Assembly: GCF_036373705.1 (NCBI RefSeq)
Contig: NC_089853.1
Coordinates: 2,644,001 to 2,708,000, forward strand
Length of the DNA: 64,000 nt
Direction: 5' to 3'
DNA from: Amia ocellicauda
Taxonomy: Eukaryota > Chordata > Actinopteri > Amiiformes > Amiidae
Each line of letters starts with the position of its first letter. Position 1 is the stretch's first letter. Positions 22,556 to 36,303 of the stretch are shown here, piece after piece. Position numbers and translations under genes: made by a program. The notes beneath the pieces were generated by a model. It searched no databases and was not told the origin of the DNA. It was given only the letters and a program-made list of their open reading frames with translations.

Positions 22556-23764
22556 GGATTATTAGGAACACCATACTAATACTGTGTTTGACCCCCTTTC
22601 GCCTTCAGAACTGCCTTAATTCTACGTGGCATTGATTCAACAAGGTGCTGAAAGCATTCTTTAGAAATGTTGGCCCATATTGATAGGATAGCATCTTGCA
22701 GTTGATGGAGATTTGTGGGATGCACATCCAGGGCACGAAGCTCCCGTTCCACCACATCCCAAAGATGCTCTATTGGGTTGAGATCTGGTGACTGTGGGGG
22801 CCAGTTTAGTACAGTGAACTCATTGTCATGTTCAAGAAACCAATTTGAAATGATTTGACCTTTGTGACATGGTGCATTATCCTGCTGGAAGTAGCCATCA
22901 GAGGATGGGTACATGGTGGTCATAAAGGGATGGACATGGTCAGAAACAATGCTCAGGTAGGCCGTGGCATTTAAACGATGCCCAATTGACACTAAGGGGC
23001 CTAAAGTGTGCCAAGAAAACATCCCCCACACCATTACACCACCACCACCAGCCTGCACAGTGGTAACAAGGCATGATGGATCCATGTTCTCATTCTATTT
23101 ACGCCAAATTCTGACTCTACCATCTGAATGTCTCAACAGAAATCGAGACTCATCAGACCAGGCAACATTTTTCCAGTCTTCAACTGTCCAATTTTGGTGA
23201 GCTTGTGCAAATTGTAGCCTCTTTTTCCTATTTGTAGTGGAGATGAGTGGTACCCGGTGGGGTCTTCTGCTGTTGTAGCCCATCCGCCTCAAGGTTGTAC
23301 GTGTTGTGGCTTCACAAATGCTTTGCTGCATACCTCGGTTGTAACGAGTGGTTATTTCAGTCAAAGTTGCTCTTCTATCAGCTTGAATCAGTCGGCCCAT
23401 TCTCCTCTGACCTCTAGCATCAACAAGGCATTTTCGCCCACAGGACTGCCGCATACTGGATGTTTTTCCCTTTTCACACCATTCTTTGTAAACCCTAGAA
23501 ATGGTTGTGCGTGAAAATCCCAGTAACTGAGCAGATTGTGAAATACTCAGACCGGCCCGTCTGGCACCAACAACCATGCCACGCTCAAAATTGCTTAAAT
23601 CACCTTTCTTTCCCATTCAGACATTCAGTTTGGAGTTCAGGAGATTGTCTTGACCAGGACCACACCCCTAAATGCATTGAAGCAACTGCCATGTGATTGG
23701 TTGGTTAGATAATTGCATTAATGAGAAATTGAACAGGTGTTCCTAATAATCCTTTAGGTGAGTG
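22556..23764 (-). mobile_element. Tc1/mariner element, DD36E (Incomer-like), nearly complete
   Basis: It is bounded by inverted ends sharing GGATTATTAGGAACACC, at 22556-22572 and inverted at about 23739-23755. The right end is fuller, running to CCTTTAGGTGAGTG (23764) followed by TA, the expected target dinucleotide. The left end lacks the outer dozen bases that the right end has. A single transposase frame fills the interior on the minus strand. The spacing of the last two catalytic acids is 36 residues, matching the DD36E Incomer family as described in animals. Confidence 0.85.
22576..23616 (-). pseudogene. DD36E Tc1-type transposase with one in-frame stop
   Basis: The reading frame starts MGKKGDLSNFERGMVVGARR and runs 347 codons to a stop at 22576, interrupted only by TAG at 23097-23095 in a context where Gln is expected (RIWRK*NEN). 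An N-terminal helix-turn-helix (SQSAQLLGFSRTTISRVYKE) and a second one around residues 80-115 bind the ends. The catalytic acids are D155 (WSDES), D246 (FQQDN) and E283 (NPIEHLW), numbering the stop as 174. Full length and a single nonsense change point to fairly recent activity. The product should be inactive as it stands. Confidence 0.9.
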
Positions 23765-23782
23765 TATATATATATATATATA
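23765..23782. repeat. (TA)n microsatellite at the transposon flank
   Basis: A short TA run immediately follows the right end of the DD36E element, so the TA target site may have lain in, or grown into, a microsatellite. Confidence 0.8.
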
Positions 23783-26700
23783 ATATGTATATGTATCACA
23801 TCTGTTGATGCATGTATTTACATCAGACTGCAACTATTTAGAGTGAATTCCAGAACAGAAATGATTCATTGTGTTAACAGACTCCTCACCATCTGTTGTC
23901 TGACCGCACCTATTCAGCTGCTGCGGTGGCCATGGCATCAGCCGATGTCTGGAACATCCCCTCCGTGTTGTGGATCGAACCAGGAATCTGAAAACGTGCA
24001 ACTGCAAATTTGCTTCTGTACTTTTCTGTACATTTCCTGCTGCCAAAGAGAGTGAAAAGAGCATGACGAGTTAGTAATGACTCAATAAAAATCTAACGTT
24101 ATGGCTGAAAAACAAACAAAATCCAGCACTGAATTTGTGTGCATTTAAGATTTTATAGTATGTAACAATTTTAAATGAGCGGGTTGTAGGCATAGTTAAA
24201 GGAGATAAAAGCTAGGTTTAAGAATGAAGAACATGTACATAAACTTTCTTCTTTATTTGAAGGTTCAGTCTGTGAAGCTCAAATATTTCACCCCTGAATC
24301 CAATTGTGTTGGGTTAATGGCACTGAGTGTGATTTTTAAATATAGCATTGTTAGTAACATGCAACCTGGCCACTGCCACACAGTATGTGTCCTTATGGTT
24401 TTGTGTATAGTGGAGCCCTCGCATTCTTACATGCTGAACTGAATACTTTCTTACTGTACGTACAAACTAATATCTTCCCCTGTGTCTTAATGGCCTATAA
24501 CACTAAACTGATAAGAGTAATCCTGCTTTTTACCAAGTCAATCTGGAGAGATAAGAACCATGAACACTGGCCTTACATGTTGCTCTATGGATGTGCATCA
24601 TTAGTTTAACCCAGCGACCCCTGACTGTGCCCCTTTGATTAATGAACCCGCTGGGTCGGTGTGTTGTCGCCGGGGAAAGCACACAGCATCACTGAAGACA
24701 TTCTCAAACCCAGCCATTGCTTGACAGATTTAACGAACTGTATTATGTGCTTCTAACTCCTAAAGAACACCGATCGTACTCACAGCAAATCATAACCTAA
24801 TTGCAGATTTGCAGATGTTGCTGTCAATGTGCAGGCGTGTTGTTCATGTTTGCATTTTCAGCCTGGTTTCCCACCTGACTTTGAAGCACAATTCATGTTT
24901 TTGCCTGTGTTTTTGTTTTTTGTGTGTGTCTCCTATGTTGTTTGTTTATATTGTCCCAATTACTGCTGTAATCCAGAAGCCCAAGGCCCTTATATTGGAC
25001 CCCAAGTGGCAGAAAATATGTTACCTTTGGATTTTCTGGAAAGGCGAAGCTCTAAGCTTCTTACACAACAAAACAATTTCCCCAAACCTGCGACGTCTGT
25101 CATTTTGGGCTAGGAGTGTGTCTGGAATGGTCATAATAAAACAAGGCCTTGCATGCTTACATAATACCTTGACATCATGATAGTGAACTGACTTCTTACA
25201 TCTCCCCTATGTATGGTTTGAGTTCTCTGGATACAGGAGACATTATGGCAGGCTGTTCCTTCAGTACACCTCCAAAACACGAGGACACTGATTATACTTA
25301 GCGTCCCATTCAAACACAAGGGGAACTAGACGCTCTGTTTAAAGATGACATCATTCATTTTTATGGGCAGGACTTGACCAGTGTAGAAAGAGCACAATAC
25401 TTCTCATTTCCAGAGCCTCCTTTTTTCCCACATTCCCTTGCCTGGTGCTGTTATCTCCCAATTAGCAAAGACAGTCTCATTTTTCAACATGATACCCCGG
25501 GTCCCCAGTTCCCATCATACATCCTGGACTTCAATAGACAGCTGCACGTCTGAGCGAGCCGCTGGTATGCTGCTGGTGGACTGGTGTCCTGGGCTCAGCC
25601 CGGCACTGGCTGCGTCTCCTGGAGGCCCCGGCTAGGGTTTAATGGGGGAGAACCAAAGCCTGGTGCAGGTGCCCTCCATCATACTGTTACCGCGCTGAGA
25701 GACTCATCAAAAACACTTTCTATTGGCCTGGGCAGCCATCCGGTGAAGGATGCGTGGTGAATAACTCAACTTTCCAGAAACATCTTTCTGTTTAGTCCTC
25801 AGCCTAACAGAACAGTTGCTTATTTATACTGGTTTTGTCTCACATTCCCTCCAGCGTGTCCAACCCCGAGCGCCAACTGAGCTTGAAAAGCCAGCTTGAC
25901 CATTCATTGTGGAAAGTGTTGTGTGATTCGGCGACTGAAAAAATTGTTCTCACTGCTTGGGATTAAAAAAAAAAAATGTAACCTGTGTATATGTTCCTTT
26001 CAGTGAGTGAGTTATGGATAAAAAATACATACATGTGTCATGCCATGGACTCCCTGATGGACTGTGACGGGTGCATTGTTAAAGGGAATTGATAAATGAA
26101 TTGTACTTTGCCAGCAAATGAATTGTAAAATATTGAGAAGAAGCATTGTTCTGATTGCCTTATTCAGGACTGTTTGATGGATTATACACAGGTCAACCTT
26201 TATGACCTGTCAGATTATGAGAAAAATGAGGTCAAAGGTTTTCAGATTAAAATCATTGCAGTTCCTAGTCTACTGTACTGTAATGATAAGACATATCTTG
26301 TTTATTTTCAGAAATGGTGGAAGCTTGAACAATATTATTTCTAAATGAGATGCAAGATACAGATACAGACAGTACATACAAAACCTGCACAGCTTACATG
26401 AAATACAAATCCCTCTGTCTGCACTGTATACAGAAAAAGAGTATTATCTATTATGAAGTTTTATTCCCTTTTAAAATGACATATAACACAAGTTCCTCTT
26501 CTAATTTTCTCTTAGGAAGTAAGAGAAGTCTACAAAGAATAACCTGCTTTTCAAACGTTAATAATCAAGAAATATTCCTCTTGTCAGAAGAAAACCTTCT
26601 ACATTTAATGTTATTTTAAGCCATTATTTTGGGAAGTGAGGAATGTGCATTACTCCATTTTACCCTAATCTATGGAGAGAGAGCTACGACATTCCAGGAA

Positions 26701-29700
26701 TTCGGATGATTTAGCTGGGAATGGACCAATCAGTCTTAAATGCATTTCAATGGGGTTTGGGAATGATGGATTGGTTTCTTGCCATTTGAGAGTGTTTACA
26801 TAATGAACATTAACAGTCTTTAAGGCCGGTGATTCTAAAGCAAGGAAAAGAGACATTGATTTGCTGGGATTTATCGTTTGGATTTAATATATGATCAAAG
26901 AACTAAAACTATGGCTGGATATCTTTCCCAGTTGAAGGCTTTCTATAATTCATATGAAATACACCGCAGCACTGAGCTTGATAACAGTAAGTGGAGTTAG
27001 CCTATGGAGTTATGACAGTTTAACAGTTGAAATCCCTTTATGATATGAAAGCATGCTATGAAATTTAGCAGCCAGCTCTTTTACAATATACAACTGATAT
27101 AATAAACAGGTCTCACGATGGGTTCTCTGACCTGGGGATCCAGGACATTGGTTTCTTGGTTTCCTTTCTTTGTAAGACTTACTGAATTAAGTTTGTTTTT
27201 TAAGCTTGGATAGTTAATGGGAGTCTACAGTGTCCATGCACACAGAATCGGTTCTGAGCCAGCTTTGAGGTGATATAATCTAATCTAATATATTTGTATT
27301 ATTTTATTCTGTATATCTAAATCAGTACACCATGAAACAGAAGCAACAAACACAGCAAATGGTTAAAGAACTAAGAAATTAAGCTTGGTGAACACATAGG
27401 TACAGAATAAATATAGACTTCTCTAAAACAAAAGCATATTAGTTTATTTAAGCAGTCTGCAATGAAGTCCTGTAGTGAGGTGTTGAGTATTTGGTCAGAT
27501 AGAACCATTGCTTTATGGCCAAAACATCACACACGAGTGAGCCATAATCTATTGGACTGAAATATGGCATTATGGTTTAATAAAAGCAAAACTCTCATCA
27601 TTTATTATTACCAGATTTTGATCCTTCAGCTGAAAACAAGCTCGACATGTCTCTCGGCGCAAAGTTCAGGACTTTCTATCTGGCATGAGATAAGCGGTTG
27701 GGAATGATTTGTAGGCCTGGTATGTGATTCCTTCTCAGCCTATTCCTATCATGCTAATGCGCAGATGCTATCTCAGAAGCACAGTTCTGACCAAACATAA
27801 TTTCTGCTGTCTTTTGGAGTGAAGCCAGCATGACTGAATTTTCATCCTCATAAAACAAATTCAAGACTGAAATATTTTCCTTCAAAAGATGAATTGTGTG
27901 TTCTAAGTATATATGTACGTTACTTCAGGCTGATATTGCTGGTATTTTTCATTATTATATATTTTTTATTATTTTCTTATACACTTGATGCTGCAGAATA
28001 ACGCAAAATGAACGAACTATATATAATTTTAAAAGAAATATACAATAAAAGTGCTGTGATGAAAACAAAACAAAACAAAATAAGTTGAAAAAATCCAGAC
28101 ACCTATGGTTTTGGTTGTGTATAGACTTTAATGCTTTTTAAATACATAAAAAGAACAAATGTTTATGAGTTTAAAGTCTTATCTAGTGATTCTATTTTTA
28201 TTTCCTTTGTTCTGTTTAGTAAATCCCATTAAAAATAATTATTTTTTATGTTCTTTTTTTAGTACAACTAATTGGACACAGAAATCCTGCATTCTCCTTG
28301 ATATATCATTTACACTTTCTAATGAAAAGGCTTATCGTCTTTTTTTTTCCAGCAGAAGAAACAGTTTATCACTCCTTCGTCATTCAGCAGCTTTTTCCAA
28401 GGACATGTTCATATTTCTACGCGTTGAGAAAGAGATGAAACGGTTGGCTAGAATATCCCGGCAAAAGCTCAGTGAAGTTTTGATTGTATTGACTGGGTGC
28501 CATAAACAATTAAACGACACTGAATTGGAACATAGAAACAGAGGATTGCATTGTATTATATTGCATTGTAAGGTCCAAAATATGAACAAATGAATGTATG
28601 TATTTATTAGAAAGCAAGAAGACAACAACAATTATGTGGACGAACAACCAAAGCAGTCCACACAGTGTGTGTATGGGCAGAATGCAGCACTTGAGCAGTT
28701 CTCCCAAATGTCTCCATCCAAAGTTATCCATCTTCCAGTGACCCGGGCTTTAAAGAAGACACCATAATTGGATCTTTGGCAAAACTCTGGGATCAAATTC
28801 TATGAAGTGGTCCAGACATCAGATGCAATTTACAGCCAAAAGAAAATGTAAATCCTACACAACACAATTTGGGTGTGATTAGAAACTATATATTTTTGCG
28901 CAAAGATTATCTTTTTATTTTTAACAAGTATACGCTTTCATTCTCACAGCAACATACCAAGGCACGTTAACGAACACGCTTGCAGCTGGTAGTACCACTC
29001 TGGCTGATGTTTCACAACCTCTTCTTCCTTCTCTTGACTGTCTGTTTAGGTAATGTTGGACTTGTTCCCATATCTAGTTAAATACAGAATCCCAAATACT
29101 TCAGCTTTAAGAAGAAGTGCCAAGGTTTTAAATACTTAAAAGGAATATATAGACAAGCTTAGTTTTTTCCCCTTACTGTAGCATTATATCCTCCATTTGT
29201 ATAATTATAAATGTATCTTAAAGTGTAACATTGTGATTTGAAATACTTAAACATATGCATTTTAAGCACCCATTCCCATTCCGATATTTGTGCATTTCAC
29301 TTGAAACTGTCCATGCAATGCAGACTAATACTTCCATATTCATACCTTTTCCATTTAATACATCGAGGTGTCCATGTACCATGTGTGTAATTGCATGATC
29401 ATTCTTAGACACCTGTCTGTCTGTCTGTCTATATATCTATCTATTTATATCCTGTTTCTCCTGTTTCTCTATCATTCATTTATGTTTTTTGATATAAAAC
29501 AGAGAATTCATGTTTACTAAAAGAAAGATTCCCCTCCAGAGTAAAAACAGAATTGTGTCATTCAATGCCTGCCCCTCTGTGGCCGTTACATTGATATGGG
29601 ACTGTTTAACAGCATGGATGTATAGAGAGCAATGAGCTGAAGAGAGCTGTTTAAACAAGGCCTCACAAGTCCCGTGCTCGGCCATTGTGCATTCCCTCCA

Positions 29701-32507
29701 GTGCTGGACAGTTTGCTTTTTAACCTTACAAACCTTGTAGGAATGAAACAATGTAGCTGTCGAGTAGCTGCTTCTGCCACCTGCATCATGTTTTCACAGT
29801 TTCCCTAATTTATGCCCGGGCCTTGTTATTCTGAACTTTCGCTCATATCAAAAGATAGCAAGAGGGAGTGAATAAAGCTTCATTGACAGACTGAAACAAC
29901 TTTCAAGCCTCAAACAAAAAGAGGTTTCATTCAGCCGAACTATTTATTTTTTATCTTATTTTTCCATTTGCAGTTTCTCCGAAGATAGATGTGGGGCATT
30001 AAATTGTGAGAAATAATCAGGTGGTTTCTTCATTACATTTAGCACGTGTGGGTATGTATGTGTGTGTGTTTTTTGTAGAACAGATCTGCTGCCGAAAGTC
30101 TAACAGTAGAACATTGTCCTGCTGCTGATAAAGACAAATTCCATTGTAACAGTCAGGAAAATGTAAATCCTACATCATGACAGATGCTGTAACTGACCCT
30201 AATGTGTGTTTTTTCGTACCCAGGACCAGTGGGGAGGTTTTACTTTAAGTTTCAGTCCTAAAAAAAACAACTGTTACATTTTTATGTTCTTTTGCTATTT
30301 AAATACTCAAGTTGGTGTGTCAGTGATGGTGATGGGATACAAGAAGCAGCAAACACAATCCTGCCACTGAGCACAAGGTTTGTGATTCATGGGAGAGTTA
30401 AAAGATGTCACTTTTACAATACAAGGGTATAAAAATAACAAACTAACTAATTGCATTTAGTGTTTATAAACCAACTTCTTTCCTGTCAGAAAATGAAAGT
30501 CAAGGAAATGTTTTCTTTATTTAGTTTGTACCATTCTATTTTTTTTTCTTAAGTAATCTGTGCTTTAAAATAATAATAATAATAAAATGTGTATTTACTG
30601 AAGATTGCAGGAAACAAATATGGCTCTCATTCATAAATTAACCAAAGAAAGAAACAGATTGATAGCATTTTGTTTTTATTGCTGAGGTACAGATCTTCTG
30701 TGATAAGACATGCTGAGTGTATAGCGAACATATTTCTGGGGTCAGTTAGATTGCATTTTTGCTGGAGATCTCTTGGGCAAAACAAAGTCAGTTTTTATTT
30801 TAAGATAATTTGTTGTTTGTAGAGGAAAAAATGCATTATAATGACCAAGGGAGCCATTAATTTCCTATGCAATTATTTAAAAGTGGCTCTTTGGACATCT
30901 AAAAAATGCTTTTGAGTTCCTGGGGGATATTAAAAAGCCCATTTTCACTTTTTATGCTTCTAGTCAGAAACAGATTGATCTGCTGCCCCTTTGTCTTTTC
31001 CCAATATCTGCTCATGTCATCAAGGTTTACATCTGAGCGCGGCCATTTCTAGAAGCAGAAAACTTCTAGTTTACCGAAGAGAAACAAAGACGAGGAATTC
31101 AGTCTGAAGCAAGATTCGGCCCTGCATTAATTTCAGGCATGTCGCTGTCATGTGTACTAAATCCTTAAACTAAAATATGCATCACGGATATGTACTGTCT
31201 GTTTTACAGTTTCTCAAAAAACACCAAATGACAAACTCAGCTCTTGAATTTGGCAATTCAAAATGTTGTCTTTTCCAGCCTATTGCATGTTATGTCTTTA
31301 TAAAAACAATGTTTTGGATTCTTTGTTTAATTTAGTAATCATACATAAATATAGCAGGTTATTCACAGAACTGCGATGATTCTAAGATCAGTAAAGTCAG
31401 TCTGGATTCAGATTGTGGTTGCTTTCTTTAAAGCTCACAAAGTTGTCGACTTGTACATTCCTATTGTTATTTTTTATTTTGAATTGGTACAATACTTATT
31501 TCCTCTACAACATGTCGTCCACGTGTGATTCTTTCATTAGCTTTCGAAAAAGGGAGATGGGGAGGAAGGGTTTACGTAAGGAAGCAAACTGCACATTCAT
31601 CAACAAAGCCATACTGAATGCTGAGCTTAGATGTTTACACTGTTTTTTATCTTCAGATGCAGCATGAATCACAGAGCATTTAGCAAATGGCTGAAACTGA
31701 ACTTTGCTTTGGAAAACTATCTGGGTCTTAAAATAGGCCATGGTTAGATTTAGCCTCTCTTATTCATGTCATACTTCCATTTCTGTTATCTTATTTTATT
31801 ACTGTGTATAAATAGAGATAAATGCAGTGGAGGAAAAAAATGTACGTGATTATCTAGGCAGCACATTTTAGAGATGGTGTATTGCAGTGGAGACAGTTCT
31901 GTTTTTCCACAGCTGGCAGACTCACTTGACTATTTAAGAGCAGGTAAAGAGCGCTCGGCTTCTACATTTCTAGGCTATAACTCCACACTAGAATCATGCA
32001 GGAAATGGAGTTTCTCAACATGTTTTTTTTTCAGATAATGGCAAGATAAAGGACTTTGACACAGTGGCTTTTCTTACATGACAAGAGTTTTTTTTTTCTT
32101 TTTTCAAGTTAAAAGTTGAATCTAGGGTCAGTAGCTTTCAGCATAACCCCAGACTAGAATTCCAGATGGTGTAGTCAGAACTACCGGCAGGTCTCAGTTC
32201 ATCAATTTCATGAGCTCTGGATTTGTGCTCTCCGTATGGGCCCATCTCCCATCCACTGTGTGCCCTTAATGCAGAACAAATTGAGACATATCCTGCATAA
32301 TTGGTTCCAGAATTACCACAATTTACAGGAATGGAAGGAGGGGGGGTTAATTGAAATCTAGGACCAAAAGATTTGGCATTAGGAGTGGGAAACTAAATTC
32401 AACTTTTAACCACAGTATTGTTATCCAAAATTCATGAATTGCTGCAATAATAAAGATGAATTTCACTTAGACTGCACCTACTGCAGGAGAAACAGGACAT
32501 ACATACA

Positions 32508-32539
<32 letters not shown>

Positions 32540-33225
32540 TTGCTGTAGGATCTACAGACAAGAATGGTTATCGTTATTATTTTTTGATTCTGCTTTAAAT
32601 TACTACAAGAAATACAAATAAGTAAGAGAAAATCATTTTAATGACAACACTTTATCAGGTAACTTTCGTTAAACATCTAATATATTTATTGTACATGAAG
32701 CAGTGCATTCTGTTCACACATGGTTCTGCTGTATTCAATATTATTAGTACTGTTTTATAAAAAGTAGTTTGGTGAATTTTCCATATGGACCTTAAGGCAG
32801 AAAATACCAATTTGAAAAATCAGTACTGTTTATTTTATGTTGAAGCAATTATTAAAAAATTAAATATGACATTCTATCTTTACATTCATAATATACAGAT
32901 ATTTCAAATGGAGTTCTGTCACTGAGTGCTGGGCAAGACCAGAGGCAGATGAGCTGAGACAAGTTCATAGCTGAGTACATTAAAAGGGCAAACAGAGGTA
33001 CTGGTCAAGGGCAACAGGGAATACAACACTGTGTGAGAAAAGTAAAGTAATTGTATAAATACACAAACATACAATTTGGTAATTTCTAGGAACCCTTTTT
33101 GACTAAGTTTTGGGGTTACATAGCAAAGAGAATTCACATCATCAGCTCTCATTACCTTCGGGAATTTATTTTATATATGAGGTGTTCGTAGAAGACTATA
33201 GAGAAAGAATAGTTTTTTCCTTTTG
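23783..33225. other. gene-free interval, no exon recognised
   Basis: About 9.4 kb of mostly AT-rich DNA. Open frames here (for example 24809-25180 and 28159-28593, plus strand) lack domain matches, splice context or codon bias. Stretches of balanced complexity occur at about 24600-25320, 29560-29900 and 31850-31990. They look more like non-coding regulatory sequence than repeats. A short (TAGA)/(TA) run lies at about 32510-32540. Confidence 0.55.
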
Positions 33226-33229
33226 TCAG

Positions 33230-33430
33230 ACAAGCGCAAATACAGGAGACACTTCTTCACACAGAGAGGCGTCACAATCTGAACAAACTCCCCAGCGATG
33301 TGGCTGAAGAGACAATTTGGGAACATTCAGAAACAGACTGGATAGGATCCTTGATCACTCAGTTATTAATGGACACCAAACGAGCACGATGGGGCGAATG
33401 GGCTCCTCTCGATTGGACACTTTCTTCAGA
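33230..33430 (+). mobile_element. 3' tail fragment of a non-LTR retrotransposon (LINE)
   Basis: The frame RRHFFTQRGVTI, followed after breaks by TNSPAMWLK and NIQKQTG, decays from the FFTQR...WNKLP...VVEA...FKKRLD ending typical of vertebrate LINE ORF2 C-termini. It is followed by ACACCAAACGAGCACGATGG and GGGCTCCTCTCG, a 3' tail sequence I recognise as repeated in fish genomes. It holds several stops and is a dead 5'-truncated copy. The LINE clade cannot be fixed from this much sequence. Confidence 0.6.
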
Positions 33431-36225
33431 ATGAATGAATCAGTATGGTGCAATAATTATCTTGTGGATAGCGAAGTTCTAGAGACTAAAATAAAATGGT
33501 TAAAGATTTCTTAGGCTTTTAATTCTAGACAGGCTGCTAATTTATGAATTTATTGTAAAGATCTTTCAATACAAAACTAAATGTTCAGATTGTACCTGCT
33601 TTGTTATGGTCGACAAGTCGACACCAAGCTGAATGTAATGTTCAGTTTTAAATGATCCACCAACATGGAAGTTGTCATATTTGGCTAAAGACATTAAGAT
33701 ATACATGTTTAGTTTTTGGTAATTGTTTGGGACCTGGAAAAGAGAAATCCTCAGCCTTCTGAATTCCAGGAGTTATAGGACCAGTGGAGCTCATGGAAGA
33801 GGAACAAAAACAGATAAAAAGAATGATTGCTTTCTGTATCATTGTGAAATCCAAATGTCGTGTTTCCTGACAACACACTCCTTAATTTAATGTATTATTT
33901 AGTGGTTTTGGAACCCCATAGTCTTGACTTGATGGCGTATGCATTTAACTATAAAAGGAGGAGGGGGGTGGGACGTATTTGGTCACAGTCCATTAAAAAC
34001 CCAACTGACTTTACATTTCACATGCAGCAATCCCTTTTGAAAGAGTGAAGCCACACTTCCTTTTTCATTTCTGCAAGCAAATAAATGGGAAAAGGTGAAT
34101 ACAGCCAGGAGCCTAATGTTTTCTAGTGCTGCTTGATGAAAATCCAGTTTAGCATTCTTCTGTCCTGCCTGAGGGCAAAGACAGGTCACTTCCACTATTT
34201 ATTACTTTGCTAAGTTAACCCACTGAGGAGTACATGATTCCTGACAGATTGCTGGGTCCTTGCCTGTTTTTACAGTTGTACATTGGTTGTAAGGTTACAA
34301 AGGAAACAGAGCGAGGGCTAACTTAAAGTGTTTCTAAATCCCCAGCGAAGATGAGCTAACAGACTTTGACCATACTTTCTCTTGATGTCGATGACAGTGA
34401 GCCAAGGTTTAAAGAGGGAGTTGTGGGGCAGAGGGAATCCCTATTCCTCCGAGTAAACCCCTTCTGATCTCCAAATTGTGCTTTTTTGGGGAAACGTGAA
34501 AGTCCTGCTATTGTTTAGCTATACTTCTCGTGCCCTTATCAGTCATCTACATGCTCAGTTTGAATGTATCTTATTTTCTTGCCCTTGCAGCACAAACAAC
34601 AAACAATTGACATCATCCGTAATGTCTGTTGAAATATATTATATATATTATAAATATATATATTATATATATTATAAATATATTGCGAAATTCAGTCTTC
34701 TCTATCAAGTGTTCTCTGACCGAGGCCTGGACTTCATGGAACAGTCAACCCACCCCCTGACCTCACATGACAAATCCAGTCCTTGACACACAGTTTCCAT
34801 TGGCCAGATGGAAAGAAGCCTCTTGCAAATGTAAAGCATGGAGTTTGTAATCTGAGATTGAGCGGTGAGTGAAAGTCTTGTGTTAATCCTGGCCTGAGAT
34901 TGGTTACGTTTTCAAAACATTGGAGTCGGTAAATATGTTGTTTAACCCTCTGTGAATGATAGTTTGTTTGCTTTGATTAAATTTAACCAGTTGACTTCCC
35001 AAATTCCAACAAGGGGACAAAATGTATTCTCCTGATCTTGGTATGAAGCAGGTATTCACAAAATATAATAACGATCATCTTTACAGTCCTTTTGGTGCCT
35101 TTAAAATCCACCATGACTGTAGTGTTGGCCTACAATACAACAGACCCAGCTGAAGTACAACGCGACTGTCTTGATATACCTACATATGGAGACACAAACA
35201 TACTTATATTATTGGATATGCAGTCCTATCAGTTTAGCTGCTGAATACTGTGGATAATTTCATTCAGATGCTTCTTTTAATATTTTACAGACTAGGCTTT
35301 GAAACAGATTCATTATTTTCTTGCCTGCACATGGCTGTGCTTTAATAACTCCAGTCCTGATGATAAGAAAACACATTCCCCCCTCTTTTATTTCAGTATG
35401 GTGGATTGTGTTTTCTTTTTCTTTTGATACCCAACAGACTGAGGTCACCATTAAGTCAACACCTGTGGGTGAGCTTTAAACAAACGACCTTAACTGTCTT
35501 TTTCTATGAAACAGATAAAGGTCCCCCTCGATATTCAAAACAGAATTCCCTCTGTGTCCAAGCACATTCATCAGAATCGTCACCATTGGCCAAGCAATTC
35601 ATTTTACCTTGAAGTTAAGGATGGTTTCTATTTTTAGTTAATTAGTACGTGTCAGGCATTCCTATGTCTTGATGATTAATTACTAAGATATGTTTATTAA
35701 AAGTATCAAACGTAGCGGCGTCCTCTTATCGTTTTGCAGGTACAGTAACCCTTTTGACCAGAAGGAAAAAGACAAAGCTCGTATGTTCATGGGACCCATG
35801 GTATTTTAAAAGGAACCTCTATTATGTACCTTGGGATGCTAAAGTGTAAATGTCCTGCTAGTTCTTTGGTTGAGAGATGTTGAGCGACGATTGGGTTATG
35901 AATTAGGTCAAGGTTAGTTTTGGAGTCAGGTTTACCTGGGTGGGTAAATAAACTGTGTGAGAGATACCAGAAAAGCACACCTTAAACCCGGGGAAGTTGG
36001 TACTCCTACATTGCCAAACAAATGGAACAGGGCTTGTTCTGAATTGATGACAGAATGGATGTAGAAATTAATTTAATACATGACCCTGGAAACAAGCTGT
36101 GCGCCAGTTGAACACAAAATAGTGAAGAACACCTGTTTTCTCACGAACTGTGAGTGTGTGTCAACCCGTGTTTTATTTGTTTCGTTAACAAGGTGAAAAT
36201 ATGTATTCTACTGGTTACTAGACAT
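33431..36225. other. gene-free interval, no exon recognised
   Basis: About 2.8 kb. It includes an AT-only tandem repeat at 34634-34685 and several balanced-composition stretches (34030-34230, 35380-35640) without coding signal. Confidence 0.5.
34634..34685. repeat. AT-only tandem duplication, unit 24 bp
   Basis: Two copies of ATATTATATATATTATAAAT offset by 24 bp (from about 34636 and 34660). Each is also close to self-complementary. Confidence 0.75.
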
Positions 36226-36227
36226 AC

Positions 36228-36230
<3 letters not shown>

Positions 36231-36302
<72 letters not shown>
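36231..36302. repeat. (TTA)n microsatellite, about 24 units
   Basis: An uninterrupted TTA/ATT trinucleotide tract. Confidence 0.97.

Positions 36303-36303
<1 letters not shown>

Noticed and set aside
24809..25180. Two overlapping plus-strand frames (123 and 94 codons) with a Cys/Val-rich hydrophobic stretch
   Set aside because: No domain, no splice context, no supporting start, and the composition follows a T-rich tract. Two competing frames of similar length argue against selection on either.
28159..28593. 144-codon plus-strand frame with a hydrophobic start
   Set aside because: It resembles a signal-anchored peptide only because the DNA is T-rich. The rest has no recognisable similarity and lies in a gene-free interval.
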